NCBI RefSeq assembly: GCF_015689195.1
Contig: NZ_CP065044.1
Location: forward strand, 1,302,001-1,366,000
DNA: 64,000 bases
Direction of reading: 5' to 3'
From: Pectobacterium aroidearum
Lineage (GTDB): Bacteria > Pseudomonadota > Gammaproteobacteria > Enterobacterales > Enterobacteriaceae
Shown in pieces: positions 8,627 to 22,925 of the stretch (positions within the stretch are counted from its first letter, which is position 1; each line of letters begins with the position of its first letter). Position numbers and translations under genes: made by a program. Below the pieces are notes generated by a model. The model searched no databases and was not told the DNA's origin. It saw only the letters and a list, made by a program, of their open reading frames with translations.

Positions 8627-9604
8627 ATGGCACAACAAGTACAACTCACCGCAACGGTGGCCGAATCTCAACTCGGACAACGTTTAGATCAGGCTTTGGC
8701 CGAATTGTTCCCTGATTATTCACGATCCCGCATAAAAGAGTGGATTCTTGAGAATCGGGTACAGATTAACGGCAATGTCACCAATAAGCCAAAAGAGAAA
8801 GTACTTGGCGGCGAATCGGTAGCGATTGATGCATTGATTGAAGAAGAAGCCCGCTGGGAAGCTCAGGATATCAAGCTGGATATCGTGTATGAAGATCAGG
8901 ATATTCTGGTCATCAACAAACCCAGAGATCTGGTGGTTCACCCCGGAGCGGGTAACCCGGATGGCACGGTATTGAATGCCTTGCTGCATCATTATCCTGA
9001 GATTGCCGATGTGCCTCGTGCCGGAATCGTGCACCGGCTTGATAAAGATACGACGGGGCTCATGGTGGTCGCGAAAACCGTACCAGCACAGACGCGTTTG
9101 GTTGAGGCGCTACAGGCGCGTGAAATTACTCGTGAGTATGAAGCCGTTGCGATTGGCTCGATGACGGCAGGCGGTATGGTCGATCAGCCTATCGCTCGCC
9201 ACGCAACCAAGCGTACTCACATGGCGGTGCACCCAATGGGCAAGCCTGCTGTGACACATTATCGCATCATGGAACATTTCCGTGCGCATACCCGTTTGCG
9301 GTTGCGTCTGGAAACGGGGCGTACCCATCAGATTCGTGTGCATATGGCGCACATTAATCATCCTCTGGTTGGCGATCAGCTATACGGCGGTCGTCCTCGA
9401 CCGCCAAGAGGCGCTTCGGAAGCGTTCATTGATACGCTGCGTGGTTTCGATCGTCAGGCGCTGCATGCCACCATGCTACGTTTCTACCATCCGATTACCG
9501 GCATTCACATGGAATGGCATGCGGAATTGCCGCAGGATATGGTTGATCTGATTGATGCGCTGAAAGCCGATACCGAAGAATTTAAAGATCAGCTCGACTG
9601 GTAA
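8627..9604 (+). CDS. rluD: 23S rRNA pseudouridine synthase D (positions 1911/1915/1917)
   Basis: A 325-residue enzyme that isomerises three uridines of helix 69 of 23S rRNA, needed for normal ribosome assembly. Residues 18-80 are an S4 RNA-binding domain (QRLDQALAELFPDYSRSR). The catalytic motif is HRLDKDTTGLMVVAK near residue 139, with the catalytic Asp in RLDKDT; GRTHQIRVH follows. Length matches E. coli RluD. Followed after 43 bases by pgeF, as in other enterobacteria, so co-transcription is likely. Confidence 0.96.
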   Translation: MAQQVQLTATVAESQLGQRLDQALAELFPDYSRSRIKEWILENRVQINGNVTNKPKEKVLGGESVAIDALIEEEARWEAQDIKLDIVYEDQDILVINKPRDLVVHPGAGNPDGTVLNALLHHYPEIADVPRAGIVHRLDKDTTGLMVVAKTVPAQTRLVEALQAREITREYEAVAIGSMTAGGMVDQPIARHATKRTHMAVHPMGKPAVTHYRIMEHFRAHTRLRLRLETGRTHQIRVHMAHINHPLVGDQLYGGRPRPPRGASEAFIDTLRGFDRQALHATMLRFYHPITGIHMEWHAELPQDMVDLIDALKADTEEFKDQLDW

Positions 9605-9647
9605 GGTATTCAATACGATAAGTGCCGATCTATAGAGGTGACGGACT

Positions 9648-10373
9648 ATGCTGATATACCCCGACTGGCCTTTGCCAGAAAGTGTGAAATCTTGTAGTAC
9701 GACGCGTGTTGGCGGACATAGTGTTGCACCTTATGATTTGCTGAATTTGGGGAATCATGTGGGTGATGAGCCTGCACACGTTATCGCAAATCGGCAAACG
9801 CTGGTGGAGATGGCTGGCCTTCCAGCCATGCCGCATTGGTTGGAACAGGTTCATGGCACCGATGTAATTCGTATTGGCGAGGGGTCCCCCACATCTGTTT
9901 GCGGTGATGCGGCTTATACGGATAAGAAAGGGCAGGTCTGTGCGGTGATGACGGCTGACTGTTTACCCGTGCTTTTTTGTGCAAGCAACGGCGATGAAGT
10001 GGCTGCTGCACATGCTGGCTGGCGGGGGTTGCACGCAGGGGTATTGGAGGAAACATTAGCCTGTTTCCGTGCGCAGCCCACGCAGATCATGGCGTGGCTG
10101 GGGCCCGCTATCGGGCCTGATGCTTTTGAAGTTGGTCCCGAAGTGAGAGACGCATTTATCCAGCATGATTCAGCAGCGGCTTCTGCATTTCGGCCTGAAG
10201 GAAATAAATTTTTTGCCGATATCTACCAACTGGCAAGACTGCGTTTACGCGCCGCAGGGGTAATGCAAATTTTTGGTGGAAACGCCTGTACTGTGAGCGA
10301 ACCTCACAAATTTTTCTCTTATCGGCGTGATGGCGTGACTGGCCGTATGGCAAGTTTAATCTGGCTGATATAA
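9648..10373 (+). CDS. pgeF: Peptidoglycan editing / purine nucleoside phosphorylase-type multicopper-fold protein YfiH
   Basis: A 241-residue protein of the YfiH/DUF152 laccase-domain family. The metal-site segments are present: FTTRVGGHSVAPYDLLNLGNHVGD-type N-terminus (here starting at STTRVGG), QVHGTDV, TADCLPVLF and AAAHAGWRGLHAGV, plus the C-terminal DGVTGRMASLIW. E. coli PgeF has been described as a peptidoglycan amidase-type editing enzyme, and the family also shows adenosine deaminase/phosphorylase activity, so the true substrate is unsettled. A GAGGTGA site precedes the ATG. It lies downstream of rluD and upstream of clpB, the conserved order. Confidence 0.9.
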   Translation: MLIYPDWPLPESVKSCSTTRVGGHSVAPYDLLNLGNHVGDEPAHVIANRQTLVEMAGLPAMPHWLEQVHGTDVIRIGEGSPTSVCGDAAYTDKKGQVCAVMTADCLPVLFCASNGDEVAAAHAGWRGLHAGVLEETLACFRAQPTQIMAWLGPAIGPDAFEVGPEVRDAFIQHDSAAASAFRPEGNKFFADIYQLARLRLRAAGVMQIFGGNACTVSEPHKFFSYRRDGVTGRMASLIWLI

Positions 10374-10437
10374 CCTATTGAATTAAGACGATCCAGGACA
10401 AGTAACGTTTAAATCCTGTCACGACTGGCAAAATAAC

Positions 10438-10467
10438 CTTGAAATTTTTGAGGGATGACCTCATTTA
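10438..10467 (+). promoter_or_regulatory. Sigma-32 heat-shock promoter of clpB
   Basis: CTTGAAA (10438-10444), a 14-base spacer and CCTCATTTA (10459-10467) match the sigma-32 consensus CTTGAAA-N-CCCCATNT, and closely resemble the E. coli clpB promoter. It lies 40 bases before the clpB ATG. Confidence 0.85.
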
Positions 10468-10506
10468 ATCTCCAGTAGCAATTTTGACCAGTGTATGGGA
10501 GGAGTT

Positions 10507-13080
10507 ATGCGTCTGGATCGTCTTACCAACAAATTCCAACTTGCTCTTGCTGATGCTCAGTCTCTCGCCCTTGGGCGTGACCACCAGTTTATTGAACCCC
10601 TTCACTTGATGAGCGCTTTGCTTCATCAGGATGGTGGAACTGTTGGCCCACTTCTGACTGTTGCCGGAGCCAATCTTACTCACCTGAAAACCGAAATCGA
10701 TCAGGCAATCAAGCGTTTGCCTCAGGTTGAAGGTACCGATGGTGATGTCCAACCTTCAAGCGAGTTAGTCCGCGTATTAAATATGTGCGACAAGCTGGCG
10801 CAAAAGCGTAACGATACCTTTATCTCTTCGGAACTTTTCGTGCTCGCTGCGCTGGAGTCTCGCGGCACGTTGGGAGATATATTGAAAAAGGCGGGTGTTA
10901 CGCAGCAAGGGGTAACAAACGCGATTGATCAAGTGCGAGGAGGGGAGCAAGTGAACGACCAAGGGGCTGAGGATCAGCGCCAGGCATTGAAGAAATTCAC
11001 AATTGATCTCACGGAACGTGCGGAACAAGGCAAGCTCGATCCTGTGATCGGGCGTGATGAAGAGATTCGCCGCACTATTCAGGTTTTACAGCGTCGAACC
11101 AAAAATAACCCGGTATTAATTGGTGAACCCGGTGTGGGTAAAACCGCAATAGTTGAAGGGTTAGCCCAGCGTATCGTTAATGGTGAAGTGCCTGAAGGCT
11201 TGAAAAACAAGCGAGTCCTTTCACTGGATATGGGCGCGCTGGTAGCTGGCGCGAAATATCGTGGTGAGTTTGAAGAGCGTTTGAAAGGCGTGCTCAACGA
11301 TTTGTCTAAGCAGGAAGGCAACGTCATTCTGTTTATTGATGAACTCCACACGATGGTGGGCGCGGGCAAAGCCGATGGCGCTATGGATGCGGGTAATATG
11401 CTAAAACCTGCGTTGGCGCGTGGTGAGCTGCACTGCGTCGGGGCGACAACGCTGGATGAGTATCGGCAGTATATTGAAAAAGATGCAGCGCTTGAGCGCC
11501 GTTTTCAGAAGGTGTTTGTCGCAGAACCTACCGTTGAGGACACCATTGCGATTCTACGTGGGCTGAAAGAGCGCTATGAATTGCATCATCACGTACAAAT
11601 TACTGACCCGGCGATTGTGGCGGCGGCCATGCTCTCTCATCGCTATATCGCGGATCGTCAGTTGCCGGATAAAGCGATTGACCTGATTGATGAAGCGGCG
11701 TCCAGCATCCGTATTCAGATTGATTCAAAACCAGAGCCTCTCGATCGGCTTGAGCGCCGGATCATTCAGTTAAAGCTGGAGCAACAGGCGCTGAAAAAAG
11801 AATCTGATGAAGCCAGCCAAAAACGGCTTGAATTGTTGAGTGCGGAACTTGACCAGAAAGAGCGTGAATATTCCCAGCAAGAAGAAGAGTGGAAAGCAGA
11901 AAAAGCATCACTCACGGGAACGCAGAATATTAAGGCGTCCTTAGAGCAGGCGAAAATTGCGCTGGAACAGGCTCGCCGTCAGGGCGATTTGGGGAGAATG
12001 TCTGAACTTCAATACGGCAAAATCCCCGAACTAGAGAAACAACTGGCAGCAGCAACGCAGCAAGAAGGAAAAACGATGCATTTGCTGCGTAATAGAGTAA
12101 CAGATGTTGAAATTGCTGATGTGCTGGCGCGTTGGACTGGTATTCCTGTTTCTCGCATGCTGGAAAGCGAGAAAGAAAAATTATTGCGCATGGAAGATGA
12201 GCTGCATCAGCGTGTGATTGGGCAGAACGAAGCCGTCGAAGCGGTAGCGAACTCTATCCGTCGCAGCCGGGCAGGGCTATCTGACCCTAATCGTCCAATT
12301 GGATCTTTCCTGTTCCTTGGTCCAACTGGCGTTGGGAAAACAGAACTTTGTAAAACGCTGGCGACTTTCCTCTTCGACAGTGACGACGCCATGGTGCGTA
12401 TCGATATGTCTGAGTTTATGGAGAAACACTCGGTTTCACGTTTGGTCGGGGCACCTCCTGGATATGTCGGTTACGAAGAAGGGGGATATCTGACGGAAGC
12501 GGTACGCCGTCGTCCTTATTCGGTGATTTTGCTGGATGAGATCGAAAAAGCCCACCCTGATGTGTTCAACATCTTGCTTCAGGTATTGGATGATGGTCGT
12601 CTTACTGATGGTCAGGGCAGAACGGTCGACTTCCGTAATACAGTGGTCATCATGACATCAAACTTGGGGTCTGACCTTATTCAGGAACGTTTTGGTGAGC
12701 GCAGTTATACCGAAATGAGAGATATGGTTCTTGAAGTTGTTAGCCACAGCTTCCGTCCTGAATTTATTAACCGTATCGATGAGGTCGTGGTATTCCATCC
12801 ACTGGGAAGAGCGCACATTACGTCGATCGCAAAAATTCAGCTTCAGAGACTATACAAACGTCTTGAAGAGCGTGGATATAGCGTCACGATTACGGATGCT
12901 GCTTTAGATATGCTCGGAGAGGTCGGGTTTGATCCTGTCTATGGTGCGCGTCCGCTTAAAAGAGCGATACAGCAACTGATAGAGAACCCACTTGCTCAGC
13001 AGATACTTGGGGGAAAATTGATCCCCGGTAAACCGATCACATTAGATGTTGAAGGTGAACAGATAGTCGCACGGCAATAA
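10507..13080 (+). CDS. clpB: ATP-dependent disaggregase ClpB (Hsp100)
   Basis: An 857-residue AAA+ chaperone that pulls proteins out of aggregates together with DnaK. Order: Clp N domain (1-145), first ATPase (Walker A GEPGVGKT near 206-213, Walker [10 protein letters not shown]), coiled-coil middle domain (about 400-525), second ATPase (Walker A GPTGVGKT near 606, [14 protein letters not shown]) and the C-terminal sensor-2 GARPLKRAI. The frame begins at 10495, but the ATG at 10507 is preceded by GGAGGAGTT and gives the family start [11 protein letters not shown]. Transcribed from the sigma-32 promoter just upstream, with its own terminator. Confidence 0.97.
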   Translation: MRLDRLTNKFQLALADAQSLALGRDHQFIEPLHLMSALLHQDGGTVGPLLTVAGANLTHLKTEIDQAIKRLPQVEGTDGDVQPSSELVRVLNMCDKLAQKRNDTFISSELFVLAALESRGTLGDILKKAGVTQQGVTNAIDQVRGGEQVNDQGAEDQRQALKKFTIDLTERAEQGKLDPVIGRDEEIRRTIQVLQRRTKNNPVLIGEPGVGKTAIVEGLAQRIVNGEVPEGLKNKRVLSLDMGALVAGAKYRGEFEERLKGVLNDLSKQEGNVILFIDELHTMVGAGKADGAMDAGNMLKPALARGELHCVGATTLDEYRQYIEKDAALERRFQKVFVAEPTVEDTIAILRGLKERYELHHHVQITDPAIVAAAMLSHRYIADRQLPDKAIDLIDEAASSIRIQIDSKPEPLDRLERRIIQLKLEQQALKKESDEASQKRLELLSAELDQKEREYSQQEEEWKAEKASLTGTQNIKASLEQAKIALEQARRQGDLGRMSELQYGKIPELEKQLAAATQQEGKTMHLLRNRVTDVEIADVLARWTGIPVSRMLESEKEKLLRMEDELHQRVIGQNEAVEAVANSIRRSRAGLSDPNRPIGSFLFLGPTGVGKTELCKTLATFLFDSDDAMVRIDMSEFMEKHSVSRLVGAPPGYVGYEEGGYLTEAVRRRPYSVILLDEIEKAHPDVFNILLQVLDDGRLTDGQGRTVDFRNTVVIMTSNLGSDLIQERFGERSYTEMRDMVLEVVSHSFRPEFINRIDEVVVFHPLGRAHITSIAKIQLQRLYKRLEERGYSVTITDAALDMLGEVGFDPVYGARPLKRAIQQLIENPLAQQILGGKLIPGKPITLDVEGEQIVARQ

Positions 13081-13105
13081 TCATGTGCGTGAAACGGTAA
13101 GCGGC

Positions 13106-13141
13106 AAACGGGGGCATTCGTTAATAGATACCCCCGTTTTT
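13106..13141 (+). terminator. Rho-independent terminator of clpB
   Basis: AAACGGGGG (13106-13114) and CCCCCGTTT (13131-13139) form a 9-bp stem, ending in TTTTT. It separates clpB from the rRNA operon. Confidence 0.88.
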
Positions 13142-13244
13142 ACATAGTGAGCTCAGATTATATTCACTTTCTGTATGTGAAGTATGCGAAATGGTGTCTT
13201 TTGGTTTGTTTTTGAACGGTTGAAAATTATTTTGCATTTAGCGC

Positions 13245-13272
13245 TTGTCAGGCGGCGAGAAGTCCCTATAAT
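13245..13272 (+). promoter_or_regulatory. rRNA promoter P1
   Basis: TTGTCA (13245-13250), a 16-base spacer and a perfect TATAAT (13267-13272), followed by a GC-rich discriminator (GCGCCTCC) as expected for a stringently controlled rRNA promoter. An A/T-rich stretch immediately upstream could be an UP element. Confidence 0.85.
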
Positions 13273-13352
13273 GCGCCTCCACTGACACGGCAACAGCGAC
13301 TTACGAAGTTGGTGTGACAGAAAAAGATTCAACGAAGGCGGTCAGTAATGAC

Positions 13353-13380
13353 TTGACTTCACAGCGGAAAAGCATAATAT
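13353..13380 (+). promoter_or_regulatory. rRNA promoter P2
   Basis: TTGACT (13353-13358), 16-base spacer and TAATAT (13375-13380), 108 bases after P1 and 190 bases before 16S, the spacing of enterobacterial rrn P2. Confidence 0.75.
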
Positions 13381-13410
13381 ATGCGGCCCGCGCCACGGAA
13401 GATGTGGCAC

Positions 13411-13422
13411 TGCTCTTTAACA
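13411..13422 (+). promoter_or_regulatory. boxA antitermination site of the rRNA leader
   Basis: TGCTCTTTAACA is the canonical boxA recognised by NusB/NusE to stop Rho-dependent termination in the untranslated operon. A second copy lies before 23S. Confidence 0.85.
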
Positions 13423-13572
13423 ATTTAATCAGACAATCTGTGTGGGCACTCACAAGACCGTATCTTAACGATATAAAAAGTCTTGAAGAGTGAACAACAG
13501 TAAATTCATTACGAATAAACAGTTTTAATTCTTTGAGCATCGCTGACGAGTTCAGCAAATCAAACAAATCTT

Positions 13573-15114
<1,542 letters not shown>

Positions 15115-15187
15115 CCAAGAAGATGTGCGTTAAGTGAAGTGCTCACACAGATTGTCTGATGAAAATAACGAGCAGAAATACCTTAAT

Positions 15188-15264
<77 letters not shown>

Positions 15265-15306
15265 ACTCTTCCGTGAGTGGTATCTAAGGTATCTGTAAGC
15301 AACGAT

Positions 15307-15382
15307 GGGGCTATAGCTCAGCTGGGAGAGCGCCTGCTTTGCACGCAGGAGGTCTGCGGTTCGATCCCGCATAGCTCCACCA
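15307..15382 (+). tRNA. alaU: tRNA-Ala (anticodon TGC)
   Basis: 76 bases with encoded CCA. The acceptor stem begins GGGGCTA and pairs with TAGCTCC; the anticodon loop is TTTGCAC and the T arm GGTTCGATCC. Second tRNA of the 16S-23S spacer. Confidence 0.96.
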
Positions 15383-15430
15383 TTAAAAAGACTTCAGAGC
15401 GTATTGGAAACAGTATGCTGCGAAGTATTT

Positions 15431-15442
15431 TGCTCTTTAACA
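15431..15442 (+). promoter_or_regulatory. boxA before 23S rRNA
   Basis: TGCTCTTTAACA, identical to the boxA of the 16S leader, in the tRNA-Ala to 23S spacer. Confidence 0.8.
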
Positions 15443-15591
15443 ATCTGGAACAAGCTGAAAATTGAAACATGACAGCTGAACGTGCGTTGATACCTTTGGG
15501 TGTCGATGGCGATGCAGTCTGTCAATGAGTCTCTCAAATAATCGCAGCGCGACAGTGACTTTGATTTATCAAAGACACCTTCGGGTTGTGA

Positions 15592-18498
<2,907 letters not shown>

Positions 18499-18629
18499 AC
18501 AACACCGAAGGTGTTTTGTGAGACGACTCATAGAGAACGATGTTCAGCTTGTTCAGAGATTGGTTCTGATGGTTGTACAGATGGGAAGCGAAAGCGACCG
18601 GAGTATAACGGTTGGAATGAAACAGAATT

Positions 18630-18749
18630 TGCCTGGCGGCGATAGCGCGGTGGTCCCACCTGACCCCATGCCGAACTCAGAAGTGAAACGCCGTAGCGCC
18701 GATGGTAGTGTGGGGCTTCCCCATGTGAGAGTAGGGAACTGCCAGGCAT
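18630..18749 (+). rRNA. rrfH: 5S ribosomal RNA
   Basis: 120 bases, TGCCTGGCGGCGATAGCG to CTGCCAGGCAT, with complementary ends (TGCCTGGC/GCCAGGCA) and the conserved CCGAACTCAGAAGTGAAAC segment. Confidence 0.97.
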
Positions 18750-18799
18750 CAAATTAAGCAGTAAGCCGGAGCAATCTGGTGGTTGTAGAGAAATTCGGT

Positions 18800-18876
18800 G
18801 GAGCGGTAGTTCAGTTGGTTAGAATACCTGCCTGTCACGCAGGGGGTCGCGGGTTCGAGCCCCGTCCGTTCCGCCA
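18800..18876 (+). tRNA. aspU: tRNA-Asp (anticodon GTC), distal in the rRNA operon
   Basis: 77 bases with encoded CCA. GGAGCGG pairs with CCGTTCC, and the anticodon loop is CTGTCAC. It follows 5S by 50 bases and precedes the operon terminator. An identical second gene lies at 24355-24431. Confidence 0.96.
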
Positions 18877-18884
18877 CTTATTGT

Positions 18885-18923
18885 GCAAAAAGCCCTAAGT
18901 TAACGCTTAGGGCTTTTTGCATA
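18885..18923 (+). terminator. Terminator of the rRNA operon
   Basis: A 15-bp perfect stem (GCAAAAAGCCCTAAG at 18885, its complement ending at 18920) with a 6-base loop and T-run inside the 3' arm. It directly follows tRNA-Asp. Confidence 0.9.
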
Positions 18924-19007
18924 TTTAAATATTAAAGTTTTTAGATGAATTCCTCTCTTTCTCTTTGCCCACCATTGCATTTTTCCTTCCCGATCTCCAC
19001 GCGTATA

Positions 19008-19036
19008 TTGCAAGACTGCGATAAAATTCTTATAAC
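19008..19036 (+). promoter_or_regulatory. Candidate sigma70 promoter of yafD
   Basis: TTGCAA (19008-19013), 17-base spacer, TATAAC (19031-19036), about 58 bases before the yafD start. The only good promoter match between the rRNA terminator and yafD. Confidence 0.55.
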
Positions 19037-19093
19037 AGAAGGGCACTTTTTTGATAGGGTATTAAGTGTATTAAAACTGATAGTGGATAAGGC

Positions 19094-19882
19094 GTGCGGA
19101 AAAAAACCTATGCAATGAGGTATGTTGCCGGCCAACCAGCTGAGCGTATCTTTCCTCCCGGGGAAATGCATTATCCGGGGCAATCGCTACCGACAGGCTC
19201 ATTGTTGCTTGAGGGAGGTGTTTTACGTGTAATGGTGTGGAACATTTTTAAGCAACAACGAATGAACTGGCTTTCTGTTTTACAGAATTTCGGCAAAGGT
19301 ACTCAGCTAGTCCTGTTGCAGGAGGCGCAAAGTACGCCAGACCTTATCCGTTTTGCAACCACTAACTATCTCTCTGCCGATCAGGTGCCCGCCATTATTC
19401 TTCCACAACATCCATCTGGTGTGATGACGCTATCAGCCGCTCAGCCCGTGTATTGCTGTCCTCTGCGCGAGAGGGAGCCTTTGCTGCGTTTAGCCAAATC
19501 CTCTCTGGTGACGGTCTATGCGCTTCAGAATGGGCAGAGACTGATGGTCATCAATATCCATGCCGTTAACTTTAGCTTTGGTGTTGAAGTGTACACAAAG
19601 CAGTTAGCTGCAATTGGGGAACAGCTCCTGCATCATCAGGGGCCGGCGATTATGGCTGGGGATTTTAATGCATGGAGTCAGCAACGTATCAACGCACTTA
19701 ATCGTTTTGCGACAAGGATGGGGCTGCAAGAGGTATCTTTCGTTGATGATCAGCGACGCAAGGCATTTGGGCGGCCGCTAGATTTCGTTTTTTATCGTGA
19801 ACTGACCGTAAATCAGTCCTCTGTATTGGTGACCCAGGCTTCAGATCATAATCCACTGCTCGTCGAGTTTAGTCTGGTTTAA
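19094..19882 (+). CDS. yafD: Endonuclease/exonuclease/phosphatase-family protein YafD
   Basis: A 262-residue protein of the EEP (DNase I-like) metallo-phosphodiesterase fold. Family motifs: MVWNIFKQQ (Asn), LVLLQEAQ (metal-binding Glu), [22 protein letters not shown] and [10 protein letters not shown] (the final SDH is the catalytic Asp-His). The natural substrate of YafD is not known. The start codon is GTG at 19094; it gives [18 protein letters not shown], the same N-terminus as E. coli YafD, and there is no nearer ATG with a better site. It lies between the rRNA operon and mltD, as in E. coli. Confidence 0.9.
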   Translation: MRKKTYAMRYVAGQPAERIFPPGEMHYPGQSLPTGSLLLEGGVLRVMVWNIFKQQRMNWLSVLQNFGKGTQLVLLQEAQSTPDLIRFATTNYLSADQVPAIILPQHPSGVMTLSAAQPVYCCPLREREPLLRLAKSSLVTVYALQNGQRLMVINIHAVNFSFGVEVYTKQLAAIGEQLLHHQGPAIMAGDFNAWSQQRINALNRFATRMGLQEVSFVDDQRRKAFGRPLDFVFYRELTVNQSSVLVTQASDHNPLLVEFSLV

Positions 19883-19894
19883 TTGCCATAAAAA

Positions 19895-19927
19895 AACAGC
19901 CCTCTACATCTGCAGAAGGGCTGTTTC
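19895..19927. terminator. Bidirectional terminator between yafD and mltD
   Basis: AACAGCCCT (19895-19903) and AGGGCTGTT (19917-19925), preceded by a run of A and followed by TTTCTTGTT, so it can serve both convergent genes. Confidence 0.85.
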
Positions 19928-19950
19928 TTGTTACTGATTCTGATATGACG

Positions 19951-21324
19951 TTAAGAATCAGGCTTTATATTGCTGCTAACATAAAGTGTCAGACGATCGC
20001 CTGGCTGAATGTTGGCATTCTTGTTGATAACAGTATTCCAGCGCATCACATCAGCGATATTTACGCCGTGGCGTTTAGCAATGCTTGCCAGCGAATCACC
20101 CTTCCGAACTTGATAGGTGATAGAGCTGCTACTGCCCGAAGCTTTGGCAACTTGTAGCGTCTGACCAACCTTGAGCGCACCAGCGCTACGCAGATTGTTC
20201 CAACTCTGCAAATCTTTTGTGCTGACATTAAGCCGTGCCGCAATTGCCGATAAGGTATCACCTGAACGTACCTTATACTGCTGTGATACTGGCGTTGTCT
20301 GTGCTTGTGCCAAGCGTGTTGGTTGAATCGCTGCGATGTCTCCATCAGCCAGTGAATCTTTCAACTGCTCAACGTGAGCTTTAGGAACCATAATGTAATG
20401 TGGCCCATTTGGTGCGGTTACATTACGCTTATAGCCCGAGTTATAGCTCTTTAGCTTATTCAACGACAGACCAGCCATCTCAGCGGCTTGTGTCAATTCT
20501 ATCTGCTGCCCCAACTCAACCTTTGCTAATGCGCGGCTTTCATTGGGTTGCGGCAGACTCACGCCGTACTTCTTACTGTTTTTCAGAATATCGCTCAAGG
20601 CCAGCATCTTAGGAACATAAATTGACGTTTCACGCGGTAACGCCAGTGCCCAGAAGTTGGTTGATTTCCCTTTCGCTTTATTCGCTTTCATCGCCTGCAT
20701 AACGCGGCCTTCACCACTGTTATAAGCAGCAACGGTTAATAACCAATCGCCATCAAACATGGTGTTGAGCCGCTGCATCATATCCAGTGCTGCCGTCGTG
20801 GATGCAATCACATCGCGACGTCCGTCGTACCATTGGTTCTGCTTCAAACCATAATTACGTCCTGTGCCAGGGATAATCTGCCATAGCCCAGCGGCGTTGG
20901 CGGATGATGTGGCACTTGGATCAAAAGCGCTCTCCACTATGGGTAGCAGTACCAGTTCCATCGGCATTTTACGTTGCTTAATCTGCTCGACTATCCAGTA
21001 CATGTACGGCTCTGCCCGTAATGTTACATCGTGGAGATAGCTCTTATTTTTCAAATAACGCGTTTTTTGCTCGCGGATCCGGGCGTTATCCGGAACCTCC
21101 ATCTTCAGCTCGTCGCCAATGAAGTTCCACAGATCTCGTTGCGCGAGGCTATCGTCATCTAGCCATCGCGCAGAGGCCTCTCGACCATCTGTGTACTTTC
21201 CTGCTTCACCTTGACTTGCCGAAGACAAACTCTGTGCATGCTGTTTGGGTTGCGAGGTGTCATGGGGGGAAACCTGACAACCCGCCAGCAAGACTGAGGC
21301 GATGATTATCGCTTTAGCCTTCAT
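19951..21324 (-). CDS. mltD: Membrane-bound lytic murein transglycosylase D
   Basis: A 457-residue outer-membrane lipoprotein that cleaves the glycan strands of peptidoglycan, releasing 1,6-anhydro products. The signal MKAKAIIIASVLLAGC has lipobox LAGC. The SLT catalytic domain (about 110-260) has the catalytic Glu in PIVESAFDPSA and the AAGLWQIIPGTGRNYGL motif. Two C-terminal LysM repeats bind peptidoglycan (about 350-393, QYKVRSGDTLSAIAARL; about 400-443, TYQVRKGDSLASIAKRH). Neighbour gloB lies upstream on the same strand with 71 bases between, the conserved order. Confidence 0.96.
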   Translation of the reverse strand: MKAKAIIIASVLLAGCQVSPHDTSQPKQHAQSLSSASQGEAGKYTDGREASARWLDDDSLAQRDLWNFIGDELKMEVPDNARIREQKTRYLKNKSYLHDVTLRAEPYMYWIVEQIKQRKMPMELVLLPIVESAFDPSATSSANAAGLWQIIPGTGRNYGLKQNQWYDGRRDVIASTTAALDMMQRLNTMFDGDWLLTVAAYNSGEGRVMQAMKANKAKGKSTNFWALALPRETSIYVPKMLALSDILKNSKKYGVSLPQPNESRALAKVELGQQIELTQAAEMAGLSLNKLKSYNSGYKRNVTAPNGPHYIMVPKAHVEQLKDSLADGDIAAIQPTRLAQAQTTPVSQQYKVRSGDTLSAIAARLNVSTKDLQSWNNLRSAGALKVGQTLQVAKASGSSSSITYQVRKGDSLASIAKRHGVNIADVMRWNTVINKNANIQPGDRLTLYVSSNIKPDS

Positions 21325-21395
21325 ATGTTGGTCAATAGTTTGCTTAAAAGACGAGCAAGGATACTTTGATTAGAGGAATAGCACAACCTAAACCT

Positions 21396-22151
21396 TCAGA
21401 AGCAGTCTTTCTTGCTGCGTAGCATCTCAAAAACTTGCCAATTCTCTATATTTTCAGGTTCTTTTGATAATTTTCTTTTTAAATCAAATTCATGGCAGCG
21501 AAGAAATAGGTTGATTCTTCTCTCTAGTCCTAATGTTGTTGGTAAACTTGACTGCGATTTTTCTCGTATCTGACTGATTTCATGAAGATAAGCTTCAATA
21601 CTTTGATCTTCAGGCCATATCGCATTAGAAAACCTTAAGTTTGATAGCGTGTATTCATGTGCACAACAGACTACCGTATCATCAGGAAGCGCTGCTATTT
21701 TTTGAATTGATTCATACATTTGCCGAGGACTGCCTTCAAAGATACGACCGCATCCCGCTGAAAACAGAGTGTCGCCACAGAATAAAAATGGCGCATTATA
21801 GTAGGCAATATGACCAGATGTGTGTCCCGGAACCTCAATTACAGAAAATTCCGAATTTAACAAAGAGACGGTAATTCCTTCCTCAAGCAAGCTGGTTGCG
21901 CCACATTTAGCGGTTTCTTTTGGGCCAAAAACAGGCAGGTTAGGGTAATGTTTGAGGAGTTCATGAACGCCCCCCACGTGGTCGTTATGGTGATGAGTGA
22001 GCAAGATGGCTTCAGGAAAAAGTGCGTGCTGAGCGAGTGCGTCAAGCACTGGTGACGCTTCACCAGGATCGACGATCACACAGCGGTTTTCTTTATTGCT
22101 CAATAGCCAAATGTAGTTGTCCTGAAGTGCGGGGATACTGATAAGATTCAT
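21396..22151 (-). CDS. gloB: Hydroxyacylglutathione hydrolase (glyoxalase II)
   Basis: A 251-residue metallo-beta-lactamase-fold enzyme, hydrolysing S-D-lactoylglutathione to D-lactate and glutathione in methylglyoxal detoxification. The metal-binding HxHxDH motif is in [12 protein letters not shown] (residues about 52-60), with GHTSGHIAY (His ligand), [17 protein letters not shown] (bridging Asp) and CAHEYTLSN following. The gene is noticeably more A/T-rich than its neighbours rnhA and dnaQ, although position (mltD-gloB-yafS) is conserved. Divergent from yafS across 44 bases. Confidence 0.95.
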   Translation of the reverse strand: MNLISIPALQDNYIWLLSNKENRCVIVDPGEASPVLDALAQHALFPEAILLTHHHNDHVGGVHELLKHYPNLPVFGPKETAKCGATSLLEEGITVSLLNSEFSVIEVPGHTSGHIAYYNAPFLFCGDTLFSAGCGRIFEGSPRQMYESIQKIAALPDDTVVCCAHEYTLSNLRFSNAIWPEDQSIEAYLHEISQIREKSQSSLPTTLGLERRINLFLRCHEFDLKRKLSKEPENIENWQVFEMLRSKKDCF

Positions 22152-22195
22152 TCATCACCTCTTATTTGCTAGTAGCCTGAGGACGAGAACAGAAG

Positions 22196-22906
22196 ATGAA
22201 ATCGGCACAAATCCCTCAGACCATTGTTGCACCTGATTCATGGGATGATATCACCTGCGGGCAGTTTTATCGCGAGTCGCTTGAGCTGGCTTTGTCGTCG
22301 TGGTGGCCAAAACTCTTTGGTTTCCATCTTATCAAGGTCGGGGCGCTGAGTGCGGAAATCAACATAACGGAGTGCGCGATCGCGCATCAGGTTAACGTGG
22401 CTCCACACGGTGATAATCTTCATGTCGTGGCTGATGCTCATCAATTACCTTTCTCTGAAAAGTCGATCGATGCTTGCCTGCTTGCCCAAACGCTATCTTA
22501 TTCCTCAGATCCGCATCGTGTGTTGCGTGAGGTTGACCGTGTTTTGGTTGACGATGGCTGGTTAATCTTGAGCACGTTTAATCCGATCAGCCTCGTTGGT
22601 CTGGGTAAATTGATTCCCAGACTCAATAAAAAGCATCCTTATTGCAGTCGTATGTTTACTCAAATGCGCATCACGGACTGGCTGGGGCTATTGAACTATG
22701 AGGTTATCCACCAGACGCACTTTCACGTTACGCCATGGCGAAGAAATAAAGGGAAGTTGAATAAGCATATCCCGATGCTAGGGTGCCTGACGCTGATTAT
22801 TGCCCGAAAACGCACGATTCCGCTGACGTTTACGCCGATGAGGGCGCGGTTGCGTAAAGCATCAGTGCGCCGCACGGTGGGCGCAACAAAGATATATCGG
22901 AGATGA
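22196..22906 (+). CDS. yafS: SAM-dependent methyltransferase YafS
   Basis: A 236-residue class I methyltransferase of the Methyltransf_11 type. The core lacks a textbook glycine loop at the start but shows the downstream features: HLHVVADAHQLPFSEKSID-type segment (VVADAHQLPFSE), ACLLAQTLSYSSDPHRVLREVDRVLVDDGWLILSTFN with the common HxxxxLxExxRVLxPGG pattern. The substrate of YafS is unknown. The C-terminus is basic (RARLRKASVRRTVG). Its place, divergent from gloB and convergent with rnhA, is that of E. coli yafS. Confidence 0.88.
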   Translation: MKSAQIPQTIVAPDSWDDITCGQFYRESLELALSSWWPKLFGFHLIKVGALSAEINITECAIAHQVNVAPHGDNLHVVADAHQLPFSEKSIDACLLAQTLSYSSDPHRVLREVDRVLVDDGWLILSTFNPISLVGLGKLIPRLNKKHPYCSRMFTQMRITDWLGLLNYEVIHQTHFHVTPWRRNKGKLNKHIPMLGCLTLIIARKRTIPLTFTPMRARLRKASVRRTVGATKIYRR

Positions 22907-22925
22907 GGCGGACGCTTACGGTGAT

